64,000 nucleotides of DNA, from contig CAJUNA010000013.1 in NCBI GenBank assembly GCA_910587645.1, positions 1 through 64,000 of the forward strand. Direction: 5' to 3'. Under the pieces are notes generated by a model that saw nothing but the letters and a program-made list of their open reading frames with translations, did no database searches and was not told the origin of the DNA. The translations under genes and the position numbers were made by a program. The DNA is from an uncultured Oscillospiraceae bacterium. GTDB taxonomy: Bacteria > Bacillota > Clostridia > Oscillospirales > Oscillospiraceae. How positions within the stretch are numbered: the stretch's first letter is position 1; each line of letters starts with the position of its first letter. This document shows positions 43,067 to 52,249 of this stretch, one piece after another.

Positions 43067-45328
43067 ATGAAGCAATTCTTAAAACGAAACATCCTTCTAA
43101 TCGCCCTGACGGCTGTTGCCGTCGCAATAAGCTGTATTGTTGTGGCAGGCCGCTGGCGGGTGGAAGCCGCCAACAAATCTTATGACGTTGTTCTCGATTA
43201 CATCGAATTGGAGTGGATGGTGGAGCAGAGCGAAAAAGATATCTCCTGGTGGCTGGAACAGTTTAAAGCAATGGGGATTACCAAAGTAGGCCTGACGGAG
43301 GAAAACCTGACCACCTTGATGGAAGATTCCCCTATGAACGTTACCGCTACCATGATGGGCGAGATCATGCAGGATGCCAGTTGGCGGGACCAGTATCCCC
43401 AGGCTTTCGTGGAAGCCGTGGAGGAAAAAGGCTTCGACCGCTTCGATGTGATGGTGGAGGTTACGGATACCGAGGAGGACCCTTCCGCCAGCGAGTTTGT
43501 GGTAGGCGCGGTGAAGGAACGCTTCCCGGCGGGAGCCTATTACTGCGGCAGCAGTGATGATCTCCCGGACGCTTCTTTCAGCTCTTATTATGGCCAGACG
43601 CCTTATTTCCAGGCCGGCACGGTGAAGAAAACCTATATCCTTCTGGACGGCGGCGCGGCCGACGCGCTCTATGGCGGCAAGGGCGCATATACTACTACAT
43701 TAAATAAAGGCTTTGTCGAGCGGGAGGATTTGAAGTCCTCCAAGCTGATGTACGTCTCCCTGGGCCTGATGCCGGAGAAAGTGGAAACCATCCAGTCCGC
43801 CGGAATGGAGATCGTCCCCCGCACCCTTTGCTACAATGGCCACAATGACACCCAATACGCCCAGGCGGTGGTGCGCGGCTATGAGAGCTACGGCATCTTT
43901 CCCGAATACATTATCGCCGGTGGGGAGGCCGTTATCGGCTTCGACGATGGCGGGGCCTTTGCCCTGGATTACCTCAAAAAAACCGGCACCACCATTGGCA
44001 TGATCGAAACGAATGTCCAGCGGGAAAATATCATGCAGTCCGGCGTGGAAAACGCTGCGCTGGAAACCGGCTTAAACGCTGTGCGGGTATTCTCCTTGTG
44101 GGACTATATCCAGTACCGCTACGCATACTATGGCTACGCGGGCGCGGAGGAGATCGAAAACACTATCTACCGGGCCATTGTGGAACGCAATATCCGGGTG
44201 CTCTACTTTAAGCCCATTAAATATACCGATGACCACCATGTCTATGTCACCGATGCGGCGGTCTACCGCGACCTCTTCGACGGCTTGAACCAGCGGCTGG
44301 CCGCCCATGGTATCTCTATGGGGCGGGCTTCCGTGATGGAAAATTATCAGGTGCCCTCCCTGGCCCTGCTGGCGATCGGGCTGGGGGCGGGGTTCGGCGG
44401 CGCGATGCTGCCGGGTACCTTCCTGCCGGTGAAGCGGAAATGGGCCCTGCTGCTGGGGGGAGCCGCCGCGGTTTGCGTGGCGGGGGCGTGGCTGGTGCTG
44501 CCTAACTCCTTCCGGCTGCTGGCCAGCTTTGCCAGCGCCGTGGTGTTCGCCTGCCTGGCGGCGGCCTTTTTCCTGTCCGCGGCGAAGCGGACTGGCGAGA
44601 AATTGGACGCGGACGCCAAAGTGGTGCGGATTCTGCCCAGGGCTGTCGGGATTTTAGCCGGTGCTGTGGCAATCTCTATGGCTGGGGCGATGATGACTGC
44701 CGCGCCTTTGTCCTCTACGAACTTTATGCTGGAGCTGGGGATTTTCCGGGGGGTCAAGGCGGCGCAATTGCTGCCGCTGGCTTTCTTCTGCCTGCTGTTT
44801 GTGTCCTATTACGGGCTGTTTGACAAGTCGAGGAAAAGCAGCTATCTCGATTTGCGGGATATCGGCACCGCCTTGAACTGGACGATCCCCCTGTGGGGCA
44901 TCCTCCTGATGGGTGTGGTGGCGCTGGCTGGGTACTACTACCTGGCCCGCACAGGGCATGAGAGCAGCGTCGCGATCTCCGATGTGGAGATGATCTTCCG
45001 CAATGACCTGGAAACCTTGCTGCTGGCGCGGCCCAGGACGAAGGAATTTTTGGTGGCTTTCCCCGGGATTATGCTGGCGGTGTACTGCGCTGTGCGGCGG
45101 CTGCCCTTCTGGACGGCGCTGTTCGGGCTGGCCGGAACCATCGGCCTGACCAGCGTCTGCAATACCTTTATGCACATCCGTACCCCGCTGTACCTGGGGT
45201 TTGCGCGCACGGCGTACTCCCTGGCGCTGGGCATCGCGGTGGGCGCGGTGATGATTCTGTGCTTTGAGCTGCTGCTTCGGCTGGCCCGCAGATTGGCGGA
45301 AAAATATGGGAACGCGGAGCATAGATAA
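43067..45328 (+). CDS. DUF5693 family membrane protein
   Basis: A 753-aa protein with an N-terminal membrane anchor (about residues 7-28) and an extracytoplasmic region of some 400 residues. The C-terminal half holds about eight hydrophobic segments, with a loop around DLRDIGTAL. It fits DUF5693, a family whose members commonly lie beside csaB in Firmicutes, as here 2 bases away. A role in exporting or building cell-wall polysaccharide is a guess from this neighbour. AAAGAAAGGA precedes the ATG at 43067, directly after a TTTGCCG/CGGCAAA hairpin like the one before recN. Confidence 0.75.
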   Translation: MKQFLKRNILLIALTAVAVAISCIVVAGRWRVEAANKSYDVVLDYIELEWMVEQSEKDISWWLEQFKAMGITKVGLTEENLTTLMEDSPMNVTATMMGEIMQDASWRDQYPQAFVEAVEEKGFDRFDVMVEVTDTEEDPSASEFVVGAVKERFPAGAYYCGSSDDLPDASFSSYYGQTPYFQAGTVKKTYILLDGGAADALYGGKGAYTTTLNKGFVEREDLKSSKLMYVSLGLMPEKVETIQSAGMEIVPRTLCYNGHNDTQYAQAVVRGYESYGIFPEYIIAGGEAVIGFDDGGAFALDYLKKTGTTIGMIETNVQRENIMQSGVENAALETGLNAVRVFSLWDYIQYRYAYYGYAGAEEIENTIYRAIVERNIRVLYFKPIKYTDDHHVYVTDAAVYRDLFDGLNQRLAAHGISMGRASVMENYQVPSLALLAIGLGAGFGGAMLPGTFLPVKRKWALLLGGAAAVCVAGAWLVLPNSFRLLASFASAVVFACLAAAFFLSAAKRTGEKLDADAKVVRILPRAVGILAGAVAISMAGAMMTAAPLSSTNFMLELGIFRGVKAAQLLPLAFFCLLFVSYYGLFDKSRKSSYLDLRDIGTALNWTIPLWGILLMGVVALAGYYYLARTGHESSVAISDVEMIFRNDLETLLLARPRTKEFLVAFPGIMLAVYCAVRRLPFWTALFGLAGTIGLTSVCNTFMHIRTPLYLGFARTAYSLALGIAVGAVMILCFELLLRLARRLAEKYGNAEHR

Positions 45329-45330
45329 AT

Positions 45331-46431
45331 ATGTACAACATATTGATATCGGGATATTACGGCTTCAACAACATCGGCGATGAGTCCATCCTGCGCACCG
45401 TGATTGACAACCTGCGGGAAAAGCTGCCGGATGTGGAGATCACTGTGCTGTCCCAGGACCCGGCGCAGACGGCGGAAAAATACGCCGTCAAAGCTGCCCG
45501 GAGGATGAACTTGTGGGATATTTTCCGCTCTGTCTGGAAATGCGACATGCTGCTTTCCGGCGGGGGAAGCCTGCTCCAAGACGCGACCTCCAGCCGCAGC
45601 ATCCTCTATTACTTGTTTATCCTCCGGCTGGCCCAATTGCTGGGGAAGCGGACTTTTATCTACAGCCAGGGCATTGGGCCGATTTTTGAGAAGCGGAACC
45701 GGAAGCTGACCGCCTTCGTCCTGCGCAGGACCGATGGCATCGTTGTCCGGGACTCCAAAAGCCGGGACCTGCTGCTGGAACTGGAAGTGCCGGACGGGCT
45801 GATTCATGTCACCGCCGACCCGGTGATTCGTGTGAAAGCCCCAGGGCCGGAGCTGGGGCTGCGGATTCTGGAGGAGGAGGGATGCCCGCGCAGGCCGGAC
45901 GGGCTGGTAGTGGGCTGGGCCGTGAAATCCAGGAAGCCCGGCAAGCCCTTCCTGCGGGAGGTGGCGCGGTGCATCGAATGGCTGCGGGACGCATACGGCG
46001 CGGATTCAGTGCTGATTCCCTTTTTTCACGATGAAGATTTTTCCGTCTGCCAGGCCGTGGCCGGGCATTTGGAGGGCCATGCGGGGTGCCTGCGGAAAAA
46101 ATACCTGTCGGAGGAGACCTTGTCCATCATCGGCTGCATGGACGTGCTGGTGGGGGTAAGGCTCCACTCGCTGATTTACGCCGCCGTTATGGGGGTGCCT
46201 ATGATCGGCGTCAGCTATGACCCGAAAGTGGACTCCTTCCTGGCGTCCATCCAGCAGCCGACCCGGTTTACGGTGGAGGACTTTACGCTGGAAAAATTCC
46301 AGGCCGCCTTTCAGGAGACCATGGAACGCCGGGAGGATATCCGCGCCGCCGCCGCTCAGAATTTGGAGCGTCTCATTTCCAAGCTGGATCAGAATGAGGA
46401 ATTGATTCGCGCGATTATGGAGCAGCCTTAA
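45331..46431 (+). CDS. csaB: Polysaccharide pyruvyl transferase CsaB
   Basis: A 366-aa pyruvyl transferase that places ketal pyruvate on secondary cell-wall polysaccharide, the anchor for SLH-domain proteins. It begins ISGYYGFNNIGDESIL and carries a pyruvyl-transferase core with SGGGSLLQD, YSQGIGPI and the C-terminal GVRLHSLIYAAVMGVP segment. It starts 2 bases after the DUF5693 gene, so the pair is one unit. It implies an S-layer or SLH proteins elsewhere in the genome. Confidence 0.93.
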   Translation: MYNILISGYYGFNNIGDESILRTVIDNLREKLPDVEITVLSQDPAQTAEKYAVKAARRMNLWDIFRSVWKCDMLLSGGGSLLQDATSSRSILYYLFILRLAQLLGKRTFIYSQGIGPIFEKRNRKLTAFVLRRTDGIVVRDSKSRDLLLELEVPDGLIHVTADPVIRVKAPGPELGLRILEEEGCPRRPDGLVVGWAVKSRKPGKPFLREVARCIEWLRDAYGADSVLIPFFHDEDFSVCQAVAGHLEGHAGCLRKKYLSEETLSIIGCMDVLVGVRLHSLIYAAVMGVPMIGVSYDPKVDSFLASIQQPTRFTVEDFTLEKFQAAFQETMERREDIRAAAAQNLERLISKLDQNEELIRAIMEQP

Positions 46432-46610
46432 TGCCATTTCCGGCTGAAAGCTTGAAAAGCTTTTCAGCACGGCGCTGCGGCTGTTCCAGGAAAAGTATGG
46501 GCGTCATTCCCGGCGGCTTTGCCACTGGGCCGCATTCTGCGGCCTAATAAAAGAATTTCCTTCGTTTATTGGGAGTTAGTATAAAATATTAACATTATTA
46601 GAGGAAATAA

Positions 46611-47489
46611 ATGGTAGAAAGATTTATTTATATTGAACCTGTAACAGCACACAAGTTATTGTCAAACTTGAAGTTGATAAAGCCATCCGCACGCGGATGT
46701 GATAAACATGCCTACCTAATTGGAAATTACGCTGTATTAACAACAAGCAAGCTTAAACTGCGAAATATCACCACCCGCGATGATGATCTTGCGCATTATG
46801 ATGAATTGATAAAACTGCTTATGGACTTATACAAAAATGGTGTTTCGGTTATTCCTGTTTTAGGCTATTGTTACGATCCCGACAGCAAAGATGGAGATGG
46901 GTATATCATTCAACAGCGTGCAAAAGGCGAAGAACTTTTTGATGATGCAGTTATGAAGGCGTACTATGTCTGGACACAAAAAAATCCGGAAAAACTATAT
47001 TTCTATCCCAACACTACGGATGCAAAAAGCTATATTCTTGCCAGGACAAAATTTATAGCAGAAGTACCGCAGAAACATTTCAATAAATTTGTCAGTGACA
47101 CTATGATACTAACTAATAATGATATCTTGATTGATTTTATTGGGAAAAGCAATTTTTTCTATGATAAAGATTGCGGTTTTCAATTTATTGATCTTGATTC
47201 TCATACAGACTATAAGTACGGGCTGTGTGCTAATAAAGATGAGGACAATCTTGCGGCATTGCTTGGTTGCTTCACACCGTGCCATCTTGATGTCGGCACA
47301 CGGGCATTTGAAATGCGAGCACTAGACAAACAAGCCATGCTGGCATTCAATGATGTTCAAATAAAGCAGATAAAGCGCAATAATATGATTATTTTTGAAA
47401 AATGCATGTGTGCTATACGTAATTATGGATTTTCGGATAATGAAATAAGCACAGCGTTGGCGTATTTGAAAATATATGGAATGGACTAA
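46611..47489 (+). CDS. AT-rich kinase-fold-like protein of unknown function
   Basis: A 292-aa protein whose codon use is AT-rich, in sharp contrast with csaB and murJ on each side. Its layout recalls the protein-kinase/aminoglycoside-phosphotransferase fold: SVIPVLGYCYDP and GYIIQQRAKGEELFDD look like the hinge and lobe junction, and LIDFIGKSNFFYDKDCGF followed by QFIDLDSHTDY looks like catalytic loop and DxD metal loop. The canonical HxD catalytic aspartate is not obvious, so it may be inactive. Start behind AGAGGAAAT. The likely origin is horizontal transfer. No function is assigned. Confidence 0.6.
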   Translation: MVERFIYIEPVTAHKLLSNLKLIKPSARGCDKHAYLIGNYAVLTTSKLKLRNITTRDDDLAHYDELIKLLMDLYKNGVSVIPVLGYCYDPDSKDGDGYIIQQRAKGEELFDDAVMKAYYVWTQKNPEKLYFYPNTTDAKSYILARTKFIAEVPQKHFNKFVSDTMILTNNDILIDFIGKSNFFYDKDCGFQFIDLDSHTDYKYGLCANKDEDNLAALLGCFTPCHLDVGTRAFEMRALDKQAMLAFNDVQIKQIKRNNMIIFEKCMCAIRNYGFSDNEISTALAYLKIYGMD

Positions 47490-47575
47490 TTGGATATATG
47501 TCATTTGAGGCCATGCTGTATGGGACAGTCTAAGCCATTATTAAGAATCTGTGTATTTGGAAATTGGGAAACTGT

Positions 47576-49117
47576 ATGAAAGAAAACAAAACCATCCATG
47601 TCATCAGCACCGTGGCCCTGGTGACCTTGTTCGCCAAGCTTCTGGGCATCGTCCGGGAGGCCTTGCAGGCCAGGGCTTTCGGCACCGACATCGCGGCAGA
47701 CCTCTATACCACCGCTAATAATACAACCATTTATCTGTTTACGACGGCGGCCTACGCCTTGTGCATTGCCGCTGTGCCTATCCTTACGCCGCGGCTGCGG
47801 AGGGACAGGAAGGAAGGATTTGCCGCCGCCAGCAACCTCATTACCCTCTCTGTGCTGCTTAGCGCGGGCGCGGCGGCGGTCTGGATCGGCGTTACCTTCC
47901 TGCCCGGGTTCGCGGCCTCCCTATGGGACGGCTCCCCCCAGGAAGCGGCCCGGCTCGCGGGGTATATGCGGGTGATGGTCCTGACGCTGCCGGTGATCGT
48001 GCTGGCCTATCTGCTGGTGGCGCTGTTCCAGTCGTTGGAGCATTTCGTTTTGCAGGGCAGCATGTCCATTCCTTATAACCTGGCGTTGATCCTGTTTTTG
48101 GCCTTCTTCGCCGGACGGCTGGGAGTGGGCGGCTATGTGGCGGCGGTGGCGGCGGCGTGGCTGCTGCAGCTGGGCATGACCGCGCCCTACGCGCTGAAGG
48201 AACAGTACCGCTACAAGCCTGCGCTGGACTTGCGGGCGGAGTATGTCAAGACCTTCTTGAAAACCGCCGTGGTGACGGTGCTGACTACCTCCATCTTCCT
48301 GTTCTGCTACCTGCAAGATTCGTCTATGACGGCCCAGCTTGCCGGCAGCCCGGTCAGCGCCTTCTATTACGCCGATAAACTGTTTACGCCGCTGACGACC
48401 ACGCTGATTTATTCCATCAGCACCGTCCTGTTCCCCAAATTCAGCCAGGAGTACGCTGTTGGCGGGGAAACCGCTTACCGGCGGTACATCTGGAAGGTGC
48501 TGCGCAGTACGCTGCTGCTGATTCTGCCGGTTTCCGCCGTGCTGGCGGTGTTCGGCACCCCTATCGTGAAAGTGCTGTTTGAAGGGGGCAGCTTTGACGC
48601 CGCGTCTACCGCGTCTACTGGAGGGATTTTTGCGATTTACGCCCTGTCTATGGCGGGGTTCTGCGTCTTGGATCTGCTAAGCAAGGCGTACTATACCATG
48701 GAACAGACCTTGACCCCCCTGCTGGTCAACGGCGGGATTTTACTGTGCAATTGGGGGCTGAACCAGGCCCTTGGGCCCCGCTGGGGCGGCGCGGGGCTGG
48801 CGGCGGCTACGGCAGCGTCCATTACCCTGGGCGGCGTTGTGATGGCGGCGCTGCTGCTGCGGAAAACCGGCGGCATCCATGTGGCGCCGCTGGTGAAAAG
48901 CCTTGGAGCCGCGCTGGTGATGGGCGGCGGGCTGTGGTATGCAACCAGCCTCGCCCTGAGCGGCCGGGAAGGAAAGCTGGTGCTGATGGCTAAGTGCATG
49001 GGGCTGGGCTTCCTGGCAGTGGCAGTGTACGCCGCGCTGCTGCTGGCTGCCCGGCAGGAGGATTTTATGGAGCTGCTGGGGCGGTATAAGAAGCCTGAAA
49101 AGGATTACGGCAAATAA
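47576..49117 (+). CDS. murJ: Lipid II flippase MurJ
   Basis: A 513-aa MOP-superfamily transporter with about 14 membrane helices that flips lipid II across the membrane. The N-terminal TLFAKLLGIVREALQARAFG (residues 15-34) matches the MviN signature with the essential Arg in helix 1. The C-terminal helices contain GWATSLALS-like segments. A TTG at 47564 in frame is also possible; the ATG at 47576 is preferred, although its ribosome site is weak. Followed by a strong terminator. Confidence 0.93.
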   Translation: MKENKTIHVISTVALVTLFAKLLGIVREALQARAFGTDIAADLYTTANNTTIYLFTTAAYALCIAAVPILTPRLRRDRKEGFAAASNLITLSVLLSAGAAAVWIGVTFLPGFAASLWDGSPQEAARLAGYMRVMVLTLPVIVLAYLLVALFQSLEHFVLQGSMSIPYNLALILFLAFFAGRLGVGGYVAAVAAAWLLQLGMTAPYALKEQYRYKPALDLRAEYVKTFLKTAVVTVLTTSIFLFCYLQDSSMTAQLAGSPVSAFYYADKLFTPLTTTLIYSISTVLFPKFSQEYAVGGETAYRRYIWKVLRSTLLLILPVSAVLAVFGTPIVKVLFEGGSFDAASTASTGGIFAIYALSMAGFCVLDLLSKAYYTMEQTLTPLLVNGGILLCNWGLNQALGPRWGGAGLAAATAASITLGGVVMAALLLRKTGGIHVAPLVKSLGAALVMGGGLWYATSLALSGREGKLVLMAKCMGLGFLAVAVYAALLLAARQEDFMELLGRYKKPEKDYGK

Positions 49118-49123
49118 GCAAAC

Positions 49124-49160
49124 AGAAGGGGCGGAGACGCATGCGTCTCCGCCCCTTTCA
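49124..49160. terminator. Bidirectional terminator
   Basis: A perfect palindrome AAGGGGCGGAGAC-GCATGC-GTCTCCGCCCCTT, followed by TTTCATT on the plus strand and by TTCTGTTT on the minus strand, ends murJ and the convergent MocA-like gene. Confidence 0.85.
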
Positions 49161-49745
49161 TTATACCAGCCTTTTCCGCTCCTCCATCGCCCGAAGGGCT
49201 TGGCGGGTATCCGCGTCCTCCAGCTCCCAGGCGGGTACCTCGTAGAGCAGAAGGTCCTCCTCATGCCGCCGGATGACGCTGCTGCCGCCCCGGTCTTCCC
49301 GCAGGGCCAGCAGCTCGGGGAAATACGCCGCCGGGAAGATGCAGGGGTTCCCCCTTACGCCATCATGGCCCGCTCCCACCAATTTGTCCGGATGGGCACG
49401 GAACAGCTCCACGGTACCCGCTACGGACTCCCGGCGGAGCATGGGTTGGTCGGAGACCATAAACAGTGCGCCGCCGCAGTCCTCCAAGGCTTCCAGACCC
49501 AGGCGGATGGTGTGGCTGATGCCCCAGTCCGGGTGGGGGTTCCGTACCGGCTGGAAGCCGAACGCCGCCGCCATTTCTTCCACTTCCGGGTACTGGGTCA
49601 CGACAGCCACCTGGTCTACCGCCTCCGGCGGCACCGCTTCCAGGGCGCGGCGGATTAAGCTCTTGCCATCGAACAGCGCGGCCAGCTTGTTCTCCCCGAA
49701 ACGCCGCGCGTCTCCTGCCGCCATCACTACACAGCCAATTTTCAT
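49161..49745 (-). CDS. MocA-like molybdenum cofactor cytidylyltransferase
   Basis: A 194-aa nucleotidyltransferase of the MobA/MocA type. It starts with a nucleotide loop, AAGDARRFGENKL at residues 9-21, followed by LFMVSDQPML with the metal-binding Asp and the RGNPCIFP block. MocA adds CMP to molybdopterin to make the cofactor used by xanthine-dehydrogenase-family enzymes. It diverges from a Mo hydroxylase operon 215 bases away, which strongly supports this role. Confidence 0.85.
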   Translation of the reverse strand: MKIGCVVMAAGDARRFGENKLAALFDGKSLIRRALEAVPPEAVDQVAVVTQYPEVEEMAAAFGFQPVRNPHPDWGISHTIRLGLEALEDCGGALFMVSDQPMLRRESVAGTVELFRAHPDKLVGAGHDGVRGNPCIFPAAYFPELLALREDRGGSSVIRRHEEDLLLYEVPAWELEDADTRQALRAMEERKRLV

Positions 49746-49770
49746 ACCAGATCACACCCCTTTTCACAGT

Positions 49771-49800
49771 ATTATATCCTAATAGCAGGGTTCCAGTCAA
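49771..49800 (-). promoter_or_regulatory. Promoter of the MocA-like gene
   Basis: On the minus strand TTGACT (49795-49800) and TATAAT (49771-49776), 18 bp apart. The inverted repeat CGTTAT-N12-ATAACG at 49807-49830 lies directly upstream and is a candidate operator shared with the divergent operon. Confidence 0.7.
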
Positions 49801-49871
49801 CGGGGACGTTATTTAAAAAATAATATAACGGATAGAGGAAACTTGTCCTATACAGCCAGGGGGATTTGTGA

Positions 49872-49877
49872 TATAAT
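49872..49877 (+). promoter_or_regulatory. Candidate -10 box of the xdh-like operon
   Basis: TATAAT at 49872-49877, 84 bases before the Mo subunit gene; the best -35 candidate (TTGTCC at 49843) is too far. The leader has GGAGG before the ATG at 49961. Confidence 0.4.
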
Positions 49878-49960
49878 AATAAAAATTTTACCCTGACGGA
49901 GAAATTTTTGTCCTACTTACCGAAATTCCCCACATCAACAGATAAGGAGGCTGATGCCCA

Positions 49961-52249
49961 ATGAGTAAAAGCGTAGGCCGGAGCATGGCCCGCGTGGACG
50001 CCCTGGATAAGGCGGCGGGCCGCGCGAAATATACCGACGACCTCTGCGATAAGGCCGCACTGGCCACCCGCATCGTCCATTCCACCATCGCCCACGGGTT
50101 GGTCGCTTCCGTTGACTGCGCCCAGGCGGAACAGGTTCCGGGCGTAGTGCGGATTTTTACCTGCTTTGACGTGCCGGACCGGCCCTTCCCCACCGCGGGC
50201 CACCCCTGGTCCACCGACCCGCATCATCAGGACGTGGCCGACCGGCTGCTGCTCAACCGCCATGTGCGGTACTACGGTGATGAGGTGGCCGTGGTGGTGG
50301 CGGAAAATGAGGTGGCCGCCGCCCAGGCCGCGCGGCTGGTGAAGGTGGCGTACAACGAATATCCCTTCGTCCTGGACGTCCAGAAGGCGATGGAGCCGGG
50401 CGCGCCCCAAATCCATGAAAATTACCCCGGCAATATTCTGGCGCATACCCAAATCCGCAACGGCGATTATGAAGCTGCCTGCAAAGAGCCGGGATTAATG
50501 AAAGTAGAGGGCTGGTACGACACCCCTACCGTCCAGCACTGCCACATTGAAAACCACGTCTGCACCGCCCAGATGGAGGGCGGGCGGATTACCGTGACCT
50601 CCTCCACCCAGATCCCCCACATCGTCCGGCGGGTCTGCGGACAGGCGTTGGGGATTCCCTGGGGGAAGGTGCGTATCGTCAAGCCCTATATCGGCGGCGG
50701 GTTCGGCAACAAGCAGGACGCGCTGTATGAGCCGCTGTGCGCCTGGCTCACCACCCAGCTAGGGGGGCGGCTGGTGAAGATCGACTGCTCCAGGGAGGAG
50801 ACCTTCGTCTCCAACCGGGTCCGCCACGCTATCCGTACCCATATCATCTCCTGGGTAAGGCCTGACGGCTCCTTTGCGGCGCGGAAAATCGAGTGCTTCT
50901 CCAACCAGGGCGGCTACGCGTCCCATGGCCACGGCATCGTGGCGAAAGGCATGGGCGCGTTTCCCCAGATTTACCCCTGCCCCAATGTGGAGGGCGACGC
51001 GTATACCGTGTTCACCAACCGGCCCTCGGCGGGGGCTATGCGGGGCTACGGCATCCCCCAGGCCATGTGGGCCGGGGAAAGCCACATCGATGATGTTGCC
51101 AAGGCCTTGGGCCGGGAGCCGGGAGAGTACCGGCGGCAGATTGCCATGCCCCAAGGTTTCGTGGACGGGTTCAGCAAAAACGAGAACTACTACGACAGCT
51201 TCCGGGAGGTCATGGATAAAGGCATGGCCGCCATCGGCTACGGGCGGAAGCTCCACGAATACCAGAACCAGACCGGGCCTGTCCGGCGGGGCGTGGGGAT
51301 GGCGCTGTTTTGGTACAACACCGCCGTGTGGCCCATCTCTTTGGAGTCCAGTTCTTGCCGGATGGTGCTCAATCAGGACGGCTCCGTCCAGGTCCAGACC
51401 GGCGAGACGGAGATTGGCCAGGGCTGCGACACCGCCTTCGCCCAGATGGCGGCGGACGCCATTGGGATCCCCTTTGCGGACGTACATATCGTCTCCGCCC
51501 AGGATACCGATGTAACGCCCTTCGGCACCGGGGCTTACGCTTCCCGGCAGACCTATGTGGGGGGCTTCGCCCTGCGGCAGACGGGAGGGATTTTAAAGGA
51601 TAAAATCCTGACCTGCGCCGCGGAACTGACCCGGCAGATGAAGGAAAACCTGGATTTGGTGGACGGCAAAATCGTCCGTGTGACCGATGGGCGGGAGCTG
51701 ATGGGCCTGGACGAGCTGGCAACGGAGACGCTCTACAGTTTGGCCCACAGCCAGCATATCACCGCCGAGAGTACCTACCAGATTAAGAACAACGCCTACT
51801 CCTTCGGCTGCACCTTCGCGGAGGTAGAGGTGGATATTCCCATGTGCCAGGTGAAACTCCTTAACATTGTCAACGTCCACGACTGCGGTAAGCTTATCAA
51901 TCCAGCTCTGGCGGAAGCCCAGGTTCATGGGGGGATGTCTATGGGCATCGGCTATGGGCTGAGCGAGCAGCTCCTTTTCGATGAAAAAACCGGGAAGCCG
52001 CTGAACAACAACCTGCTGGATTACAAGCTGTCCACCTTCATGGACCACCCCCATTTGCAGGCGGAATTTGTGGAGAACGCCGAGCCTACCAGCCCCTATG
52101 GCACCAAGGCCCTGGGCGAGCCGCCCGCCTGTTCCCCGGCCCCGGCCATCCGCAACGCGGTCTTGCAGGCCACCGGGGTCGCCATCAATAACGCGCCCAT
52201 GACCCCCCATGTGCTGTTCGCCCGGTTCAAGGAGGAGGGGCTGCTGTAG
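49961..52249 (+). CDS. xdhA: Xanthine dehydrogenase family, molybdenum-binding subunit
   Basis: A 762-aa large subunit of the molybdenum hydroxylase family. It contains the Mo-cofactor motifs GGGFGNKQD (near residue 246), AMRGYG and VQTGETEIGQGCDTAFAQ, and the catalytic glutamate region PYGTKALGEPP near residues 709-719. It oxidises purines or related aldehydes/heterocycles with electrons passed to FeS and FAD subunits; the substrate cannot be read off. Downstream subunits are interrupted by an unknown gene. RBS AAGGAGG sits 8 bp before the ATG. Confidence 0.92.
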   Translation: MSKSVGRSMARVDALDKAAGRAKYTDDLCDKAALATRIVHSTIAHGLVASVDCAQAEQVPGVVRIFTCFDVPDRPFPTAGHPWSTDPHHQDVADRLLLNRHVRYYGDEVAVVVAENEVAAAQAARLVKVAYNEYPFVLDVQKAMEPGAPQIHENYPGNILAHTQIRNGDYEAACKEPGLMKVEGWYDTPTVQHCHIENHVCTAQMEGGRITVTSSTQIPHIVRRVCGQALGIPWGKVRIVKPYIGGGFGNKQDALYEPLCAWLTTQLGGRLVKIDCSREETFVSNRVRHAIRTHIISWVRPDGSFAARKIECFSNQGGYASHGHGIVAKGMGAFPQIYPCPNVEGDAYTVFTNRPSAGAMRGYGIPQAMWAGESHIDDVAKALGREPGEYRRQIAMPQGFVDGFSKNENYYDSFREVMDKGMAAIGYGRKLHEYQNQTGPVRRGVGMALFWYNTAVWPISLESSSCRMVLNQDGSVQVQTGETEIGQGCDTAFAQMAADAIGIPFADVHIVSAQDTDVTPFGTGAYASRQTYVGGFALRQTGGILKDKILTCAAELTRQMKENLDLVDGKIVRVTDGRELMGLDELATETLYSLAHSQHITAESTYQIKNNAYSFGCTFAEVEVDIPMCQVKLLNIVNVHDCGKLINPALAEAQVHGGMSMGIGYGLSEQLLFDEKTGKPLNNNLLDYKLSTFMDHPHLQAEFVENAEPTSPYGTKALGEPPACSPAPAIRNAVLQATGVAINNAPMTPHVLFARFKEEGLL

